Source of the DNA: Pseudomonadota bacterium
GTDB taxonomy: Bacteria > Pseudomonadota > Alphaproteobacteria > Rhizobiales > Xanthobacteraceae
Assembly: GCA_023435725.1 (NCBI GenBank)
Contig: JAEYRD010000106.1
Span: 6,780-70,779, forward strand
DNA length: 64,000 nt
Direction: 5' to 3'
This document shows positions 9,078-16,995 of the stretch, one piece after another. Both the position numbers and the translations under genes were made by a program. The notes under the pieces are model-generated. The model was not told the DNA's origin. It ran no database searches and saw only the letters and a list, made by a program, of their open reading frames with translations. The number at the start of each line of letters is the position of its first letter. The stretch's first letter is position 1.

Positions 9078-9457
9078 AGTTCACTTCCAGATTTCTTCCG
9101 ACCGGTCAGCATTTTCATGCGGACGTAAAGGGGTGGTTAACGATTCGATATGGGGATCGCGACTTTTCTCGATGGTTGCCGATTAGTCGCTACGAGGACC
9201 ATTTTGGTTCCGGACGCGTGGGGCGAGCGTGATGCGGATCATAAAAGGCTTTATCGGGGCAATCGAGACCGTGAAGCCCCGGTGGAGATGTTTCGCCGCA
9301 GGCGCCGCTGTAACAGAAAGGTGCTAGGAGATCGGCCCTTCAGAGAAGAAATTCACATTTTACTTGAACCAGTTCCCTTGGCGTCGCCGAGACCCTATAA
9401 TGACGGCCGCGGCATGAGATAAATTCCCAAGCAAATTCAATGCGATGAGGTAGAACC
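9078..9457. other. Divergent intergenic region
   Basis: About 380 bases between the hypothetical gene (minus) and the peroxiredoxin gene (plus). It should hold both promoters. Nothing else is recognisable. Confidence 0.4.
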
Positions 9458-10117
<660 letters not shown>

Positions 10118-10120
10118 TCT

Positions 10121-10150
10121 TTGGCGGTTGCGGATAGCAACCGCCCAAAT
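10121..10150 (+). terminator. Hairpin after peroxiredoxin gene
   Basis: A 9-bp perfect stem, ggcggttgc (10123-10131) with gcaaccgcc (10137-10145), starts 5 bases after the peroxiredoxin stop. There is no strong T tract. Confidence 0.5.
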
Positions 10151-10187
10151 TCATCCCGGGGGGAGCGAACCCGGGTTCGCGAAATTG

Positions 10188-10211
10188 CCCAATGCGCGAT
10201 GGCGCATTGGG
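10188..10211. other. Perfect 10-bp inverted repeat upstream of photolyase
   Basis: cccaatgcgc (10188-10197) pairs with gcgcattggg (10202-10211) around a 4-base loop, 95 bases before the photolyase start. It could be an operator or a second terminator; sequence alone does not decide. Confidence 0.4.
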
Positions 10212-10306
10212 ATCTGGTCGAGCCGACCGCCATGATCGCAGCGGATGAAACTCTGCCTGCGTGTCCCGTTTATTGAGAACCCGCTCGACGAGACACATCG
10301 CCGATC

Positions 10307-11746
10307 ATGCCAAGCCCGCAGCCGATCATCGTCTGGTTCCGCGATGACCTCCGCCTGTCCGATCACCCGGCTCTCCACGCCGCGGCGAGAACCGGCGCGC
10401 CGGTGCTTTGCCTCTATGTGCTGGATGATACAGCCGGGCGTGCGCCGGGCGGCGCGGCGCGCTGGTGGCTGGCGCAGTCGCTGCGGGCACTCGGTGCCGA
10501 CATCGCCACGCGCGGCGGATCGCTGATCCTTCGCAAGGGACCGGCGGCCAGGGTGATCCCCGACGTGGCGCGCGAGAGCAGTGCCGGTGCCGTCTACTGG
10601 AACGGGATCGCACAGGGACCGCATCAGGCGGTCGAGCAACAGCTCGAAGCGGCGCTGGCGAAGCTCGGCGTCGACTCGCAAAGCTTTCCCGGCGACTTGC
10701 TCGTCCCACCCTCGGCGATCCGCAACAAGGAAGGCCGAGGCTTGCGCGTGTTCACGCCGTTCTGGCGGCGGGTGTTATCGCTCGGCGACCCGCCCAAGCC
10801 GCTGCCTGCGCCGACGAAGCTGCGCCCAGCGCGCAAGGTCGCCGGCGATACGCTGGAGAGCTGGAAGCTCGAGCCGAGCAAGCCCGACTGGGCCGGCGGC
10901 CTGCGCGAGAGCTGGACGCCGGGCGAGATCTCGGCCCGCGCGCGACTGCGCGACTTTCTCAAGCGCACCGCCCGCGTCTATGTCGGCGATCGCGATCGCC
11001 CGGATCGCGCAGGCACTTCAGGCCTGTCACCGCATCTGCGGTTCGGCGAGCTCAGCCCTCGCCAGGTCTGGCACGCCGCGCGCTTCGCCGCGGCGGAGGA
11101 TCCCGCGATCGGATCCGGCGTCGAGAAATTCCTGAGCGAGCTCGGCTGGCGCGAATTCTGTCGCCACCTCCTCCACGACCATCCCGGCCTCGCAACTGAA
11201 AACCTGCAAACGAACTTCGACGGCTTCCCCTGGAAGCGCGACAACAAGGCCCTCACCGCCTGGCGGCGCGGCTGCACCGGCTATCCCATCGTCGACGCCG
11301 GCCTGCGCGAACTCTGGCACACCGGGGTGATGCACAACAGGGTGCGGATGGTGGTCGCCTCCTTCCTGGTCAAGCACCTCCTGATCGACTGGCGCGACGG
11401 CGAGAGCTGGTTCTGGGACACGCTGGTCGATGCGGATGCCGGCAGCAATCCTGCGAACTGGCAGTGGGTCGCCGGCTGCGGCGCCGACGCCGCGCCCTAT
11501 TTCCGCGTGTTCAATCCGGTGCTTCAGGGCGAGAAGTTCGATCCCGACGGCACCTATGTCCGGCGCTGGGTGCCGGAACTGAAGGACGTGCCGGGCCCGT
11601 TGATCCACCAGCCTTGGCAGGCGACGCCGATCGAGCTTACGGCCGCCGGCGTTACGCTCGGCAAGACCTATCCGCAGCCGATCGTCGATCACGCCAAGGC
11701 ACGCGAGCGCGCGCTCGCCGCCTACGCGAGGATCCGCAAAGGTTGA
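10307..11746 (+). CDS. phrB: Deoxyribodipyrimidine photolyase (class I)
   Basis: A 479-residue flavoprotein that repairs cyclobutane pyrimidine dimers using blue light. The N-terminal Rossmann-like antenna domain begins IIVWFRDDLRLSDHPAL. The C-terminal FAD domain has GWREFCRHLLHDHP, CTGYPIVDAGLRELWHTG, MHNRVRMV and WDTLVDADAGSN followed by NWQW, all hallmarks of the DNA photolyase/cryptochrome family. Length matches bacterial class I enzymes. It follows a peroxiredoxin gene on the same strand, so it may share a light or oxidative stress role, though separate transcription is possible. Confidence 0.95.
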   Translation: MPSPQPIIVWFRDDLRLSDHPALHAAARTGAPVLCLYVLDDTAGRAPGGAARWWLAQSLRALGADIATRGGSLILRKGPAARVIPDVARESSAGAVYWNGIAQGPHQAVEQQLEAALAKLGVDSQSFPGDLLVPPSAIRNKEGRGLRVFTPFWRRVLSLGDPPKPLPAPTKLRPARKVAGDTLESWKLEPSKPDWAGGLRESWTPGEISARARLRDFLKRTARVYVGDRDRPDRAGTSGLSPHLRFGELSPRQVWHAARFAAAEDPAIGSGVEKFLSELGWREFCRHLLHDHPGLATENLQTNFDGFPWKRDNKALTAWRRGCTGYPIVDAGLRELWHTGVMHNRVRMVVASFLVKHLLIDWRDGESWFWDTLVDADAGSNPANWQWVAGCGADAAPYFRVFNPVLQGEKFDPDGTYVRRWVPELKDVPGPLIHQPWQATPIELTAAGVTLGKTYPQPIVDHAKARERALAAYARIRKG

Positions 11747-11754
11747 GCGTTGCT

Positions 11755-11782
11755 TTGACACAATCTTGAATCCCGCTATCGT
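11755..11782 (+). promoter_or_regulatory. Candidate sigma70-type promoter for histone-like gene
   Basis: TTGACA at 11755-11760, a 16-base spacer, then TATCGT at 11777-11782, about 30 bases before the histone-like start codon. The -35 box matches consensus exactly and the -10 box matches 4 of 6. Confidence 0.4.
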
Positions 11783-11812
11783 CATCGCTCCATACAAACC
11801 GTGGGGGACGAT

Positions 11813-12112
11813 ATGGACGACGAGAAGCCGATCACTGAACAGGCGATGGAGAGTGCCACCACCGCCATGGAAGCAACCAAGGAAGCGGTAGTCACCGCCG
11901 TCAAGAAGGTCAGGAAAGCCGCCAAGAAGGTCGCTAAGAAAGTAGCGCCGAAGAAGGCTTCCAAGAAGAAGGCCTCAAAGAAAGCTTCGAAGAAGGCTGC
12001 AAAGAAGTCGTCGAAGAAAGCGGCCAAGAAAGCCACGAAAAAGGCCACCAAGAAATCCGCGAAGAAAGCCGCCAAGAAAGCCGTCAAGACCAAAAAGAAA
12101 GCCAAGCGCTGA
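11813..12112 (+). CDS. Histone H1-like Lys/Ala-rich protein
   Basis: A 99-residue protein with a short acidic start (MDDEKPITEQ), an amphipathic stretch, then about 65 residues made almost wholly of Lys and Ala with some Ser and Thr in KKASKKA/AKKATKK-type repeats. This resembles the C-terminal tail of histone H1 and bacterial H1-like proteins that bind and compact DNA. A GTG at 11801 would add four residues, but the ATG at 11813 with GGGGGACG just upstream is the better start. Nucleoid binding is inferred from composition. Confidence 0.85.
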   Translation: MDDEKPITEQAMESATTAMEATKEAVVTAVKKVRKAAKKVAKKVAPKKASKKKASKKASKKAAKKSSKKAAKKATKKATKKSAKKAAKKAVKTKKKAKR

Positions 12113-12129
12113 TCGCAGCGCCAGCGCAG

Positions 12130-12156
12130 GTCTCCGGGTACGGCGCGCCCGGAGAC
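12130..12156 (+). terminator. Hairpin after histone-like gene
   Basis: A 9-bp perfect stem, gtctccggg (12130-12138) with cccggagac (12148-12156), around a 9-base loop, 18 bases after the stop codon. No T tract is visible. Confidence 0.4.
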
Positions 12157-12247
12157 GACGCTCGCGACACCCTACCCTCGCCCTTTGACTGCGCGCCGGC
12201 CCGGGTGATGCTCGATCTTCGAGATCAGCCAGCCGCGTTCGCCTAAA

Positions 12248-13120
12248 CTAGAAGCGGCGATTGACCACGAACACCGCGGCCGCGCACATCGCCATGCCGG
12301 CAATCGCGAGGGCGTCGAGCTTTTCCCCGAACAGCAAATAGGCCATCAGCGCCGTGACGGCAGGCACCAGGTAGAACAGGCTCGCGACCGACGTCGCCGC
12401 GGCGTGGCGGATCAGCCAGTACAACAGCCCGATCGATCCGATCGAGAGCACCACCGCAAGCCAGCCGAGCGCGAGCACGAACTCCCGCGTCCAGTGCACC
12501 ATACGGTCCTCGAAAAGGAAGGCGCCGACCGTGAAGAAGATCGTGACGGACACGTATTGTACGAGATTGCCGGCGCGCCAGTCGATGTGGTTGCAGTAGC
12601 GGCGCTGATAGAGCGTGCCGAGCGTGATGCTGATCAGCGAAACCACCGAGGCAAGCCAGCCGAGCCCGGCTTCGCCGGTCATGGGGCGATTGTGCAGGAT
12701 CAGTGCGACGCCGCCGAGGCCGAGCACGAGGCCTGCCCATTGCACCGGCGTCACCCGCTCGCCGAGCCAGCGATTGGCGATGGTCGAGGTCAGGATCGGC
12801 TGCAGGCCAGGAATGAGCGCCGAGAGCCCGGCCGGGATCGAATGCGCGATCGCGATGGCGGTGCCGCCGAGATAGAAGCCATGGACGAGGATGCCAGCGA
12901 CGGCGCTATGCGCGATGCCGATTCGGTCCGGCCATTTCGGTCGCGCGATCGCCGCGATGATCGCCATCAGGCCGATCACCACCGCCATGCGGATGGCGAG
13001 ATAGGTCAAGGGATCGGCGTTGTTGATGACGTATTTGGTGCCGATGAATCCAGTGCTCCAGAGCACCACGAACAGGACCGGCACCGCGCGAGCGGTCAAG
13101 ACTTCTTGATTGTGATTCAT
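12248..13120 (-). CDS. DMT superfamily transporter (EamA type)
   Basis: A 290-residue inner-membrane protein with about ten hydrophobic helices in two EamA halves, typical of small-molecule exporters (RhaT/YdcZ/EamA group). Near the N-terminus VLFVVLWSTGFIGTKYVI fits the family, and ERVTPVQWAGLVLGLGGVAL marks the internal repeat. The frame opens at 13150, but ATG 13120 has GGAAGG 7-8 bases upstream and gives a normal N-terminus. Substrate unknown. A second EamA protein is at 29729-30661. Confidence 0.9.
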   Translation of the reverse strand: MNHNQEVLTARAVPVLFVVLWSTGFIGTKYVINNADPLTYLAIRMAVVIGLMAIIAAIARPKWPDRIGIAHSAVAGILVHGFYLGGTAIAIAHSIPAGLSALIPGLQPILTSTIANRWLGERVTPVQWAGLVLGLGGVALILHNRPMTGEAGLGWLASVVSLISITLGTLYQRRYCNHIDWRAGNLVQYVSVTIFFTVGAFLFEDRMVHWTREFVLALGWLAVVLSIGSIGLLYWLIRHAAATSVASLFYLVPAVTALMAYLLFGEKLDALAIAGMAMCAAAVFVVNRRF

Positions 13121-13223
13121 TGCCGCCTTCCTTGCCCCACGGGGGTCCATGCGGCAATGCGAATCTCCATCCGCGCTTGTTGCGCCGCGGCGGATGGCGG
13201 GAGCGATGGCTCAGCTCAGCCGC

Positions 13224-13670
13224 TCACCATTCTTCCGGACAGGGGTCGATGATCTTCCAGAGTTCGACACCGTTCTTGATCTTCTTCATGTCGGTGGTGA
13301 GCCCGCCATTGCGACGGATCCAGTCCTTCACCGTGTCGGGGTAGTAGGACATTAGGTCGGACGTCCCCTCCGCGCTGGTGACCTTGATGCCGAAGGTGAA
13401 GGCCTTGTCGTAATAGGCTTGGTGGAAGCCGAGGCTGGCGCGCGGCGTCACGCAGATCTTGTTCATCGGCACGATGCCGAGGACGAGAGTACAGGCCGAG
13501 TTACAGATACCGTCGATGATGACCCGCTCGCCCTTGTCGCGGACGCGCTTGTACTTGGCCTTGTACTCCTCGACATAGCCGCCGTGGTCGCGGGTGATGT
13601 GCAGTTCGGCGCGCGCCGGCGTGGCGGCGGCGACGAAGAGCAACAGCAGGCTCAGGAGCGTGATGCGCAT
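13224..13670 (-). CDS. Periplasmic ClpP/crotonase-fold-like protein
   Basis: A 148-residue exported protein (signal peptide MRITLLSLLLLFVAAATPARA). The mature part has DGICNSACTLVLGIVP followed by ASLGFHQAYYD. This resembles the catalytic Ser and His segments of the small periplasmic ClpP-like family seen in rhizobia (COG3904-like, C/N-SAC then G-H-Q). If so, Ser in NSAC is the likely nucleophile and His in GFHQ its partner. Assignment is by motif only. Two Cys residues flank the Ser, and a C-terminal Cys (DPCPEEW) might form a disulphide. Confidence 0.7.
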   Translation of the reverse strand: MRITLLSLLLLFVAAATPARAELHITRDHGGYVEEYKAKYKRVRDKGERVIIDGICNSACTLVLGIVPMNKICVTPRASLGFHQAYYDKAFTFGIKVTSAEGTSDLMSYYPDTVKDWIRRNGGLTTDMKKIKNGVELWKIIDPCPEEW

Positions 13671-13963
13671 GGCGACGTGACGGCGAAAGCCTTCAGGAAT
13701 GGGACCGGCTCGAAGGACCCCCCAAGCGCCGGCGACAGGATTCTTAACCGAACTACTCTTTGGTCATACTTGTGTGGGGAATTCGTTAAGCATCCCGAAA
13801 AGGCCAAAAATGGGCGGGCTTGGAGTCTACTTCCGGCAATTCTGTCACACTCACCCGGGAATCTGCGGAATCAGCCCCGATTTCCGGGTACCGGACGGGT
13901 GCCCCGGCCGGCCGAAATGGCTATAAACGCCCAACCTATTCGCGCGGGTTCCGGAGAATCGAG

Positions 13964-14227
13964 ATGAGCAAGTTGAAGCTTGTAGCCGCGGTTGCTGCCC
14001 TGTCGGCTGCAATCCTAGCCCCCAGCCTTGCGGAGGCACGGGGACATCACCGGTACCATCGCCATTACGCCAACGCGCTGCCCTACCCGATCAGCTATCT
14101 GCACAATTACGGCCCCGGCATCACCCCCGGCACCTTCGCCTATTACGATGGCCCGTCGACCAACCACTGCTACCGAAGCTCGGCCGCCTATATCGGCCAG
14201 GACGGCCGCCGGCACCCCTGCTTCTGA
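13964..14227 (+). CDS. Small secreted protein, His/Tyr-rich
   Basis: An 87-residue protein with signal peptide MSKLKLVAAVAALSAAILAP ending at AEA, then a His/Arg/Tyr-rich segment (RGHHRYHRHYANALPYP) and a Gly/Pro/Tyr-rich tail with two Cys (NHCYRS and HPCF). The frame opens at 13820, but the ATG at 13964 starts the signal peptide and has CCGGAGA upstream. Function unknown; small proteins of this kind are common in Bradyrhizobium and relatives. Confidence 0.7.
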   Translation: MSKLKLVAAVAALSAAILAPSLAEARGHHRYHRHYANALPYPISYLHNYGPGITPGTFAYYDGPSTNHCYRSSAAYIGQDGRRHPCF

Positions 14228-14257
14228 GGGGCGCTGGCGCGTCCTTCGCGGGTGTCC

Positions 14258-14719
14258 CTACCTGGGGGCGCCCGACAGCAGCAACTGCTTCTCGATTTCG
14301 TAGACCGGCAGCTTGACGAGGTCCTTGCCGACCTCGCCTTGAAGCGCCTTGCGCACGACATCCGAATAGTCGGCGCGAATCATGCCGAGCGCGCGTGGCG
14401 AGGCCACCATGGTCAGGGCCGAAGTCTCGCCCGAACTGACGGCGGCATCGAGCCGGCCGGCCAAGCTCCGCAGGAAGGCGCGTTCGGCCTCATCATGCCA
14501 ATCGGTCTGCTCGACCGAGCTACGCGCGCCACCCGCTGCGGCATGCAGCCGACCCGGCGCATCGGTCCCTTGCGCGCTGGTCAAGGGATTGGGCTGTTCA
14601 TGTACCTCCCTGGTGTGAAGGTTCGGAAACATCTCGTCGCCGAGGTTCTCCAGAATGAGCGCCTTGCGACCGTCGCACACGACCAGCCAGTCACCCTTGT
14701 CAATTCTCATCTTGTCCAT
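14258..14719 (-). CDS. Host-attachment family protein (baeRF-like)
   Basis: A 153-residue cytosolic protein matching the family annotated as required for attachment to host cells (AtsE-like), related to the central domain of eukaryotic release factor 1. Visible signatures are GDWLVVCDGRKALILEN at the start, FLRSLAGRLDAA in the middle and ALTMVASPRALGMIR followed by EVGKDLVKLPVYEIE. Start chosen at ATG 14719, which has GGAG 7 bases upstream; the open frame to 14830 is not credible coding sequence. The biochemical role is poorly known despite the name. Confidence 0.85.
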   Translation of the reverse strand: MDKMRIDKGDWLVVCDGRKALILENLGDEMFPNLHTREVHEQPNPLTSAQGTDAPGRLHAAAGGARSSVEQTDWHDEAERAFLRSLAGRLDAAVSSGETSALTMVASPRALGMIRADYSDVVRKALQGEVGKDLVKLPVYEIEKQLLLSGAPR

Positions 14720-15025
14720 TGCACAGCTCCAAACACCTTGTGAGCCCGCTCTTCGAATTCGTCGAAAAGCTGTCCACGAAGGCAAGACTACGGGCGAAGC
14801 TGCGCCGGCGAATTGCGCAGGATCAAGCATGGCGGCGATGTCCTGTGAGACAAATACGCAAGCACTGAGTCGATCACGAGTTCGACCCGGCGTAGTCTAG
14901 CGCAGTTGAGGTCGCCTGCGGCGGACTGGCTGAAGGTTTGTTCATCAGTATTACATTTCGGCTCCGCCACAATTTGATCAGAACATCTTCGATAAACCTG
15001 TATCGCGTAAGCAGAGGAAGACATC
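14720..15025. other. Divergent intergenic region
   Basis: About 300 bases between the host-attachment gene (minus) and a small secreted protein gene (plus). Both promoters are expected here. No further feature seen. Confidence 0.4.
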
Positions 15026-15322
15026 ATGAAGCTTAAGATTGGCCTCGTCGCCGCATCCTTGTTTGGTGCCATCATGGCATCGTCGGCGGCGTCAGCCATG
15101 CCTATTGCGCCAGCGCCTGCGACACCGCAGGTCTCCGACGTCGAGCAGGTCCGCCTGGTCTGCGATGCTTGGGGGCGTTGTTTTCGGCGTCCGAACTATT
15201 ATGGGTATTACGAGCCGGCACCGTATTACGGCCCCAGATATTATGGACCGCGCCATTACGGCCCCCGCTACTACGGCCCGCGCTACTACGGGCCCCGCGA
15301 CCACGGCTATCGCCGCTGGTGA
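15026..15322 (+). CDS. Small secreted protein with Tyr-Tyr-Gly-Pro-Arg repeats
   Basis: A 98-residue protein. The signal peptide (MKLKIGLVAASLFGAIMASS) ends near ASAM. A short linker with two Cys (LVCDAWGRCF) is followed by at least five tandem YGPR(Y/H)-type pentapeptides to a C-terminal RRW. Such basic Tyr/Gly/Pro tails recur in small exported proteins of this group; function unknown. A strong terminator follows within 6 bases of the stop. Confidence 0.75.
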   Translation: MKLKIGLVAASLFGAIMASSAASAMPIAPAPATPQVSDVEQVRLVCDAWGRCFRRPNYYGYYEPAPYYGPRYYGPRHYGPRYYGPRYYGPRDHGYRRW

Positions 15323-15327
15323 TTTCT

Positions 15328-15355
15328 GAAGGGGCCTTCGGGCCCCTTCGCTTTT
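15328..15355 (+). terminator. Rho-independent terminator
   Basis: A 9-bp perfect stem (gaaggggcc 15328-15336 with ggccccttc 15341-15349) with a TTCG tetraloop, followed by GCTTTT. It ends the small secreted protein gene. Confidence 0.8.
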
Positions 15356-15780
15356 GCGAGATGATGGATTGCCCATGCGCGAGCAATTCGCCTGGAGCAG
15401 TTCCAGAACTGATCTAGATCAAAGATGAAATTCGTCGAATCGTCATTCTATCTTCATGACGGATTTCATCGTTTTCCGATGCCCTCAGACGGGCATGAAT
15501 GTGCAGACGCACCTTGAGAAGCAGCCTGGGCTCGAGGGCCGGAGCTTCGAGTCCTTCGCTTGCCCTGCCTGCACGCGCCTCCACTTTATCGACCTCGCCA
15601 CTGGCCAACCGATGAACCGGGACCGTTAACGGCCGATCTGCCCGGCAGTCATGGCATGACGTCCGCAATATTACGGCCAGGAAACCAGTTTACTGATGCG
15701 TCATATTTCGTCATTGATGGCGAATTACCGGCGCTCATTTCATTGTCATCATTATCGCATCGCAAAATCCGGCCAGACGC
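15356..15780. other. Intergenic region, nothing recognised
   Basis: About 425 bases upstream of an AraC-type regulator. Short frames lack ribosome sites and family similarity. The base composition is less GC-rich than the genes around it, consistent with a regulatory region. Confidence 0.4.
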
Positions 15781-16746
15781 ATGTTCTTCGACGCGCTCGC
15801 CCCCTCCTCCGCCCTCCAGCTAGTCCGATTTGCCGATGTCGACGCGTTTCGGCCGGCCGAGTCGCTGGAGGATTCCCGGAGCATCCCCCTCGACGTCGCC
15901 AACTTCGCCGCGGCGCGCGCGGTCGTGAACTTGCCGGCGTGCCGGATCATCGTCGCAAGGTCCTTTGCGCGCATCCTCGATTCCGTCTATCGCGCGCCGG
16001 GCGGCATGGTGATCCTGCCGATGACCGACGATCTGCGGGCCAGTTCGAGCGGGATGGATTTCGACTCGCGCTTTTTCATTGCGTTGCGCGGCAATCATCA
16101 TTGCCATTTCGTCGAGCCCCAGATCAATCATCACGCGCTGATCATGTTCTCACCCACGATCAGGGATCGCGGCTGGTTCGATCGCGCCGATACGTTATGG
16201 GTACGCGTCGCGGACCCCGCCACTCATCTCTACGCGCGACAGCTTGTGCTCGACATCCTGCGGACCGCGTCGGTCGAGCCGCATATGTTCGAAACCACGG
16301 AGGTCGCCGCGCATCTCCAGGAGGGCCTGCTGCTCGCGTTCGACGATCTGTTTCGGCTTAACCCGCTGTCGGACCGCAGCGCCCCGAGCGCAAGCGCGCG
16401 ATCCGCCAGGCTGGTGCAGCAGATCGACGATTACATTGCCGCCTATCCAACCGCTCCGATCTACACGGCCAATCTCGCCGATGAACTCGGCGTCTCGATC
16501 CGGACACTCGGCGGCGCGGTGACCAAGGTGCGCGGCATGAGCCTGCATCAATACATCCGCCTGAAGCGGCTCTGGGCCACCCGCGCGCGGCTGCTCAAGG
16601 GAGGCGGCGCGACGATCGCCACGTGTGCGCGCGCCCAGGGCTTTCATCACCTGGGCGAGTTTGCCGCCGCCTACCGCGCGACGTTCCATGAGGCGCCCTC
16701 GGACACGCTGGCGCGCGCCCGGCAACCCGGTCTTCCCGAGAGATGA
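15781..16746 (+). CDS. AraC-family transcriptional regulator
   Basis: A 321-residue protein with an N-terminal AraC-binding-like domain (about 1-200) and a C-terminal double helix-turn-helix at about 215-315 (LADELGVSIRTLGGAVTK, then SLHQYIRLKRLWATRARL and FHHLGEFAAAYRATFHEAPS). Binds DNA, probably responding to a small ligand. It precedes, and converges with, the large autotransporter gene; two further AraC-type genes lie on the other side of the autotransporter. A role in controlling it is possible but unproven. No strong ribosome site precedes the ATG. Confidence 0.85.
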   Translation: MFFDALAPSSALQLVRFADVDAFRPAESLEDSRSIPLDVANFAAARAVVNLPACRIIVARSFARILDSVYRAPGGMVILPMTDDLRASSSGMDFDSRFFIALRGNHHCHFVEPQINHHALIMFSPTIRDRGWFDRADTLWVRVADPATHLYARQLVLDILRTASVEPHMFETTEVAAHLQEGLLLAFDDLFRLNPLSDRSAPSASARSARLVQQIDDYIAAYPTAPIYTANLADELGVSIRTLGGAVTKVRGMSLHQYIRLKRLWATRARLLKGGGATIATCARAQGFHHLGEFAAAYRATFHEAPSDTLARARQPGLPER

Positions 16747-16774
16747 CATCACGGACCGCGGCGCGAAATTGGCG

Positions 16775-16907
16775 CCTAAAGCGCGACGAGATTGGGATGA
16801 ATCGTCATCGCGCTTTAGGTTATTGTTTGAGCATGATCTCCGCGCAAACGCGTTCCGCGTTTGTCGCGAGGGAAAACCGCTTCACACTTTTCCGGATCAT
16901 GCTCTGG
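16775..16907. repeat. Intergenic palindromic repeat, family C copy 1
   Basis: Begins with an inverted pair (ctaaagcgcgacga and tcatcgcgctttag), then a conserved tail through gcatgatctccgcgcaaacg to ggatcatgctctgg. Close copies lie at 47105-47255 and, inverted, at 63811-63962; a partial copy is at 43462-43535. Repeats of this kind are very common between genes in Bradyrhizobium and relatives. Confidence 0.75.
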
Positions 16908-16995
16908 GACTCGGGCGTCGGGCCGCGATGGAACCTTTGCTTTCGGCCCCCATTGTCAGGACGGAGCAATGGCGCGTTCATCCATCCGCCCTCCC

